A DNA stretch of 8,137 bases, taken from Paraktedonobacter sp034437695. Its GTDB lineage: Bacteria; Chloroflexota; Ktedonobacteria; Ktedonobacterales; Ktedonobacteraceae. The position numbers were made by a program, and so were the translations under genes. The stretch is from NCBI GenBank assembly GCA_034437695.1, contig DAOTTJ010000066.1, positions 1 to 8,137 on the forward strand, written 5' to 3'. Below, in pieces: positions 5,603 through 8,137 of the stretch. Positions within the stretch are counted from its first letter, which is position 1; every line of letters starts with the position of its first letter. Below the pieces are notes generated by a model that did not search any database, was not told the origin of the DNA, and saw only the letters and a program-made list of their open reading frames with translations.

Positions 5603-6855
5603 ATATCGCCGAACTAGAAACGAAAACAATCTCAGAGTTACGCGACATCGCTCGCGACCTCGAACTCTCCGGCTACACTACCCTCAAAAAACAGGATCTC
5701 GTCTTCCGCCTTCTCCAGGCCCACACTGAGCAGCAAGGAAACATTTTCAGCGCCGGAGTCCTGGAAATCGTCGAGGACGGGTTTGGCTTTCTACGCCAGG
5801 AACGCTTCCTACCCGGCAATATGGATGTCTACGTCTCTCAATCCCAGATCCGCCGCTTCGGACTGCGTACAGGCGACATGGTCTCTGGACAGGTCCGACC
5901 TCCAAAGGATAATGAAAAGTACTACGGCCTCCTCCGCGTTGAAGCTATCAATGGTGTCGATCCTGAAGTCGCTAAACGTCGCCCCCACTTTGATGTCCTG
6001 ACCCCCATCTTCCCCCGCGAGATGTTCAATATGGAAACCAGCGGCCACAATATCTCTGGTCGCATCATCAATCTGGTTGCTCCCGTCGGACGTGGTCAAC
6101 GCGGCCTGATCGTCTCTCCACCTAAAGCCGGTAAAACTATGCTCCTCAAGTCGATCGCTAACTCAATCACTGAAAACTATAACGATGTACACCTGATGAT
6201 TGCTCTGATTGGCGAACGTCCTGAAGAAGTCACTGACATGAAACGCTCAGTACGCGCCGAGGTGATCAGCTCAACCTTTGACGAACCGACCGAAGCCCAT
6301 ACTCGCGTGGCGGAAATGGTGCTCGAACGCGCCAAACGCCTGGTCGAAGGTGGACGCGATGTGGTCGTGCTGCTCGACAGTATCACTCGTCTGAGCCGTG
6401 CCTATAACCTCGCCGTGCAACCCAGCGGTCGTACACTCTCCGGTGGTCTTGACCCCAGCGCTCTCTTCCCCCCCAAACGCTTCTTTGGCGCTGCACGTAA
6501 AATCGAAGAAGGCGGCAGCCTGACAATCATTGCCACCGCTCTGGTGGATACTGGTAGCCGTATGGACGATGTGATCTACGAGGAATTTAAAGGTACCGGC
6601 AACATGGAACTGGTCTTGAACCGCAAACTGGCCGAACGCCGCGTCTTCCCCGCCATCGATATCTCACTCTCCAGCACTCGCCGTGAAGAACTCCTGCTCG
6701 ACGACAAAACTCTGCGAGCCGTGGTGGTTATGCGCCGCATGTTCTCCACTCTGGCAGATCAGCGCGGGATGGAAGCTATGGAGGCTCTCTTGCAACAAAT
6801 GTCTAAAACTGGCAACAATCTCGAATTTCTGGCCACTCTCAATAAGTCTTTCTAA
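5599..6855 (+). CDS. rho: transcription termination factor Rho
   Basis: Complete 418-residue Rho, a hexameric RNA-dependent ATPase/helicase that releases RNA polymerase from transcripts; E. coli Rho has 419 residues. Domains in order: an N-terminal helical Rho_N segment (about 4-46), an OB/cold-shock RNA-binding fold (about 48-120) with RNP-like DGFGFLR (60-66), and the RecA-like ATPase. Walker A is PPKAGKT (174-180), the catalytic Glu lies in GERPEE (205-210), and Walker B VVVLLD ends at Asp260. The Q-loop region is SGGLDPSAL (281-289) and the R-loop KGTGN (331-335). The bicyclomycin-contact Ser and Arg equivalents (Ser261, Arg264) are present. Start: an in-frame TAG at 5590 leaves GTG 5599 as the first start. 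It has no own ribosome site but overlaps the stop of the leader ORF. Its own promoter and long leader suggest separate, probably autogenous, control, as is known for rho in other bacteria. Confidence 0.97.
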   Translation: MNIAELETKTISELRDIARDLELSGYTTLKKQDLVFRLLQAHTEQQGNIFSAGVLEIVEDGFGFLRQERFLPGNMDVYVSQSQIRRFGLRTGDMVSGQVRPPKDNEKYYGLLRVEAINGVDPEVAKRRPHFDVLTPIFPREMFNMETSGHNISGRIINLVAPVGRGQRGLIVSPPKAGKTMLLKSIANSITENYNDVHLMIALIGERPEEVTDMKRSVRAEVISSTFDEPTEAHTRVAEMVLERAKRLVEGGRDVVVLLDSITRLSRAYNLAVQPSGRTLSGGLDPSALFPPKRFFGAARKIEEGGSLTIIATALVDTGSRMDDVIYEEFKGTGNMELVLNRKLAERRVFPAIDISLSSTRREELLLDDKTLRAVVVMRRMFSTLADQRGMEAMEALLQQMSKTGNNLEFLATLNKSF

Positions 6856-6910
6856 CAAGCATTCGTATGGATATTGGAGAGGATGCTTGCCACACGCGCT
6901 GGCCAGCGTG
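6856..6910 (+). other. paired hairpins directly after the rho stop
   Basis: Bases 6856-6864 pair with 6881-6889 (nine pairs, one G-U, 16-base loop), beginning at the very base after the rho TAA. A second stem follows around the 12-base palindrome CGCTGGCCAGCG (about 6896-6907), with flanking ACAC/GTGT. No U run follows either one, so this is not a standard intrinsic terminator. It may stabilise the 3' end or mark a pause or Rho-dependent stop. Confidence 0.4.
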
Positions 6911-7146
6911 TACATCGTTCTTCATTGAAGATATTCCTGACCGCTCTTCTGGCTTTCAGAAAGCAAGCGTCTCTTCACTCCAGTAGCTCTTGTATGCACC
7001 AGAGGATCTTCTGTGTCCACAACAGTCAGCATGCTAGATAAGTAATTCTATTAACGACCCCTGGCAACCCACATCCAGTGGTCAGACTCCCGTCCCAATG
7101 CTCATTCAAAATGAATATCCTATTGCTTACCTACAGGAATAAAAAC
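6911..7146. other. intergenic, no gene seen
   Basis: No frame here looks like a protein. Small inverted repeats occur (GCTTT/AAAGC near 6952-6965, ATTCA/TGAAT near 7105-7117), none with terminator character. I see no promoter that I would defend. Confidence 0.45.
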
Positions 7147-7409
7147 GGCAAAACGCGGACTTAGGCAGGATTGCCTTAACCGGGGCATAAGGCGTTTTAC
7201 ACAGGTAGGTTTTTCGCTGAACACTTCGCAAGGCCTTCCTGCACCTTCTTCTCTGTAGTGTGGGGCAAGCTTGCCCAACCACCAGGAAAAAACAAAAAAA
7301 CCTACCCGTGTAAAGCTTGGAGTGTCCCCATAAACATTTTCTTTCGTTTTGCCTGTTTTGCCAGAGCCAAAACAGGAGTGCAGAAGGCCACCCTCTGCTA
7401 AAGTCCGCG
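7147..7409. repeat. long imperfect inverted repeat with nested hairpins
   Basis: Several left-arm blocks recur as reverse complements in matching order. CGCGGACTT (7154-7162) pairs with AAGTCCGCG (7401-7409), GGGG (7182-7185) with CCCC (7326-7329), and 7196-7214 with 7296-7314 (18 of 19 bases complementary). Nested inside are AGGCA/TGCCT (7163-7176), the palindrome GGGCAAGCTTGCCC (7263-7276) near the centre, and CCTGTTTTG/CAAAACAGG (7352-7376), which makes the right arm longer. GGCAAAACG (from about 7148) also matches CGTTTTGCC at 7345-7353. No transposase or target-site duplication is evident. It could be a MITE-like non-autonomous element or a structured RNA. The open frames that cross it follow the palindrome and do not look like proteins. 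Confidence 0.6.
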
Positions 7410-7443
7410 CGAATGGAGGTACCCTCACACAAACTTCTTTTTA

Positions 7444-7480
7444 CTCATTTGCCCGCTGCCGCAGGTGACGAGCAAATGAA
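7444..7480. repeat. hairpin between the inverted repeat and the methyltransferase gene
   Basis: TCATTTGC (7445-7452) pairs with GCAAATGA (7472-7479). Between them is a smaller CTGC/GCAG stem. On the minus strand, where it would follow the methyltransferase stop, no U run comes after it, so it is a poor terminator. On the plus strand the T run lies before the stem, not after it. Confidence 0.4.
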
Positions 7481-7519
7481 GAGAAACCGAGCACTGGTGG
7501 CAGAGTGAGTTATAGAAGC

Positions 7520-8137
7520 CTAATCAACCACCCTATGTTTGCGGTGAACTCTACGGTCCCTGAGCTTCTCCCAAATATCGTGCAGCATTTGTATTTCATG
7601 AGAACTTAAACCAATACCGTCCTTTAAAATAACTTCATCTGTCACATTTAAGATAGCCTCTACACTATCTTTGCGCAAAAGTTTGTCTAAATCATCAAGA
7701 TCGAGATTCTGCGAACCTATTAAAGGGAGAGGTAGTTTCTCGACCTCACTTGGCTCAAATGTAAGGACACCTCCCCCATAACTTCGACCCGTGACTTCTG
7801 CAAAGGCAAAAGTGACTGCATTCATAAACGCTGCCGTAAGCATCTTCTTGTTGGTATTGTTTAAGAAACGAACTCTATGAATTGTATCTGTACACGTAGC
7901 ATCAGCTTCGTTGAGCACAATTTTAGGATAACCATGCACTTGACGAAGCATAAAGGCCTCGGGCTTCCACAGCGAAGGAACTATATACCAGGGGTGACGA
8001 ATGCTGCATTTATAGCCTTTATTAAAGTTTTGCTCCTCTCCCTTTAAAACATATGCTTTTAAGGTCTCGGGGAGGAGATCAAATCTTACGCCCGGTGCTT
8101 TTAGCAAAAAATCTGGCACCTGATTGTTTACGTTTGT
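7520..8137 (-). CDS. C-terminal part of a DNA N6-adenine methyltransferase (partial)
   Basis: The frame is open to the window edge and has no stop before it, so the gene continues outside to the right; only about 205 C-terminal residues are visible. The block HPWYIVPSLW, then AFMLRQVHGYPKIVLNEA and TCTDTIHRV, then AAFMNAVTFAFAE, GRSYGGGVLTFEPSEVEKLPLP, is typical of the target-recognition/C-terminal part of class I SAM-dependent adenine methyltransferases of restriction-modification systems (TaqI- or Eco57I-like). There, the gly-rich SYGGG and EVEKLPLP close the domain. The catalytic NPPY and SAM-binding motifs would be in the missing N-terminal part. A GTG at 8119 is in frame but is internal, not a start. 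The sequence is clearly more AT-rich than the neighbouring genes, suggesting transfer. The tail (about 60 residues of charged helix) is not assignable. Confidence 0.72.
   Translation of the reverse strand, partial: TNVNNQVPDFLLKAPGVRFDLLPETLKAYVLKGEEQNFNKGYKCSIRHPWYIVPSLWKPEAFMLRQVHGYPKIVLNEADATCTDTIHRVRFLNNTNKKMLTAAFMNAVTFAFAEVTGRSYGGGVLTFEPSEVEKLPLPLIGSQNLDLDDLDKLLRKDSVEAILNVTDEVILKDGIGLSSHEIQMLHDIWEKLRDRRVHRKHRVVD

Noticed and set aside
7120..7432. Two overlapping minus-strand frames of about 100 residues across the inverted repeat
   Set aside because: Both run through the palindrome in different frames, have no convincing ribosome site, and read as low-order sequence with no domain. They are by-products of the repeat.
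7147..7520. Retron-type non-coding RNA
   Set aside because: Nested inverted repeats invite the idea, but there is no reverse transcriptase in the window, and the arms do not show the msr/msd layout clearly. The unseen right side prevents a final answer.

Overview
The window looks like a piece of chromosome from a filamentous soil bacterium of the Chloroflexota, class Ktedonobacteria. This is inferred from three things: a decayed NB-ARC/pentapeptide/WD40 protein of the kind that is abundant in those genomes, the sequence style of its Rho factor, and the C-rich coding strands. No rRNA or other marker gene is present to confirm it.

Layout, left to right. Bases 1-344 hold no gene but contain a very strong hairpin (142-198). 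Bases 345-2154 are a pseudogene of a STAND-type NB-ARC/winged-helix/pentapeptide/WD40 protein. Its N-terminal part, with the nucleotide-binding P-loop, is missing. It carries two in-frame stops (396, 1308), a one-base insertion (about 1698) and probably a further indel near its end. Bases 2210-2977 (minus) encode a class I glutamine amidotransferase-like peptidase C26 (gamma-glutamyl-GABA hydrolase/PuuD family) with an intact catalytic triad. An intergenic stretch follows, with a good minus-strand intrinsic terminator at 3118-3146. Bases 3424-3960 (minus) encode an FtsB/DivIC-like membrane septum protein. An unrecognised 141-residue membrane protein lies just upstream of it on the same strand (4043-4468), probably in one operon. 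Divergently transcribed is a small SprT-like zinc metallopeptidase (4650-5153).

The centrepiece is rho (5599-6855), complete with RNA-binding and ATPase motifs. It sits behind a near-consensus promoter (5287-5316), a leader of about 235-240 nt with a terminator-like hairpin, and a 13-codon leader ORF. That leader ORF has its own strong ribosome binding site, and its stop overlaps the rho GTG start as GTGA. The rho start has no evident Shine-Dalgarno sequence of its own, so rho is probably translated by coupling to the leader peptide and may be controlled in its leader.

Downstream of rho lies about 660 bp without a convincing gene. It holds a complex imperfect inverted repeat (about 7147-7409, possibly a MITE-like element or a structured RNA). 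Beyond it, the 3' end of a minus-strand DNA adenine methyltransferase runs off the right edge. That last gene is visibly more AT-rich than the rest, and the rest of a restriction-modification or defence locus may lie outside the window.

I found no CRISPR array, tRNA, rRNA or intact transposase. The most interesting items are the rho leader architecture and the two hairpin-rich intergenic regions. I see no clear evidence of a wholly new multi-gene system inside the window.
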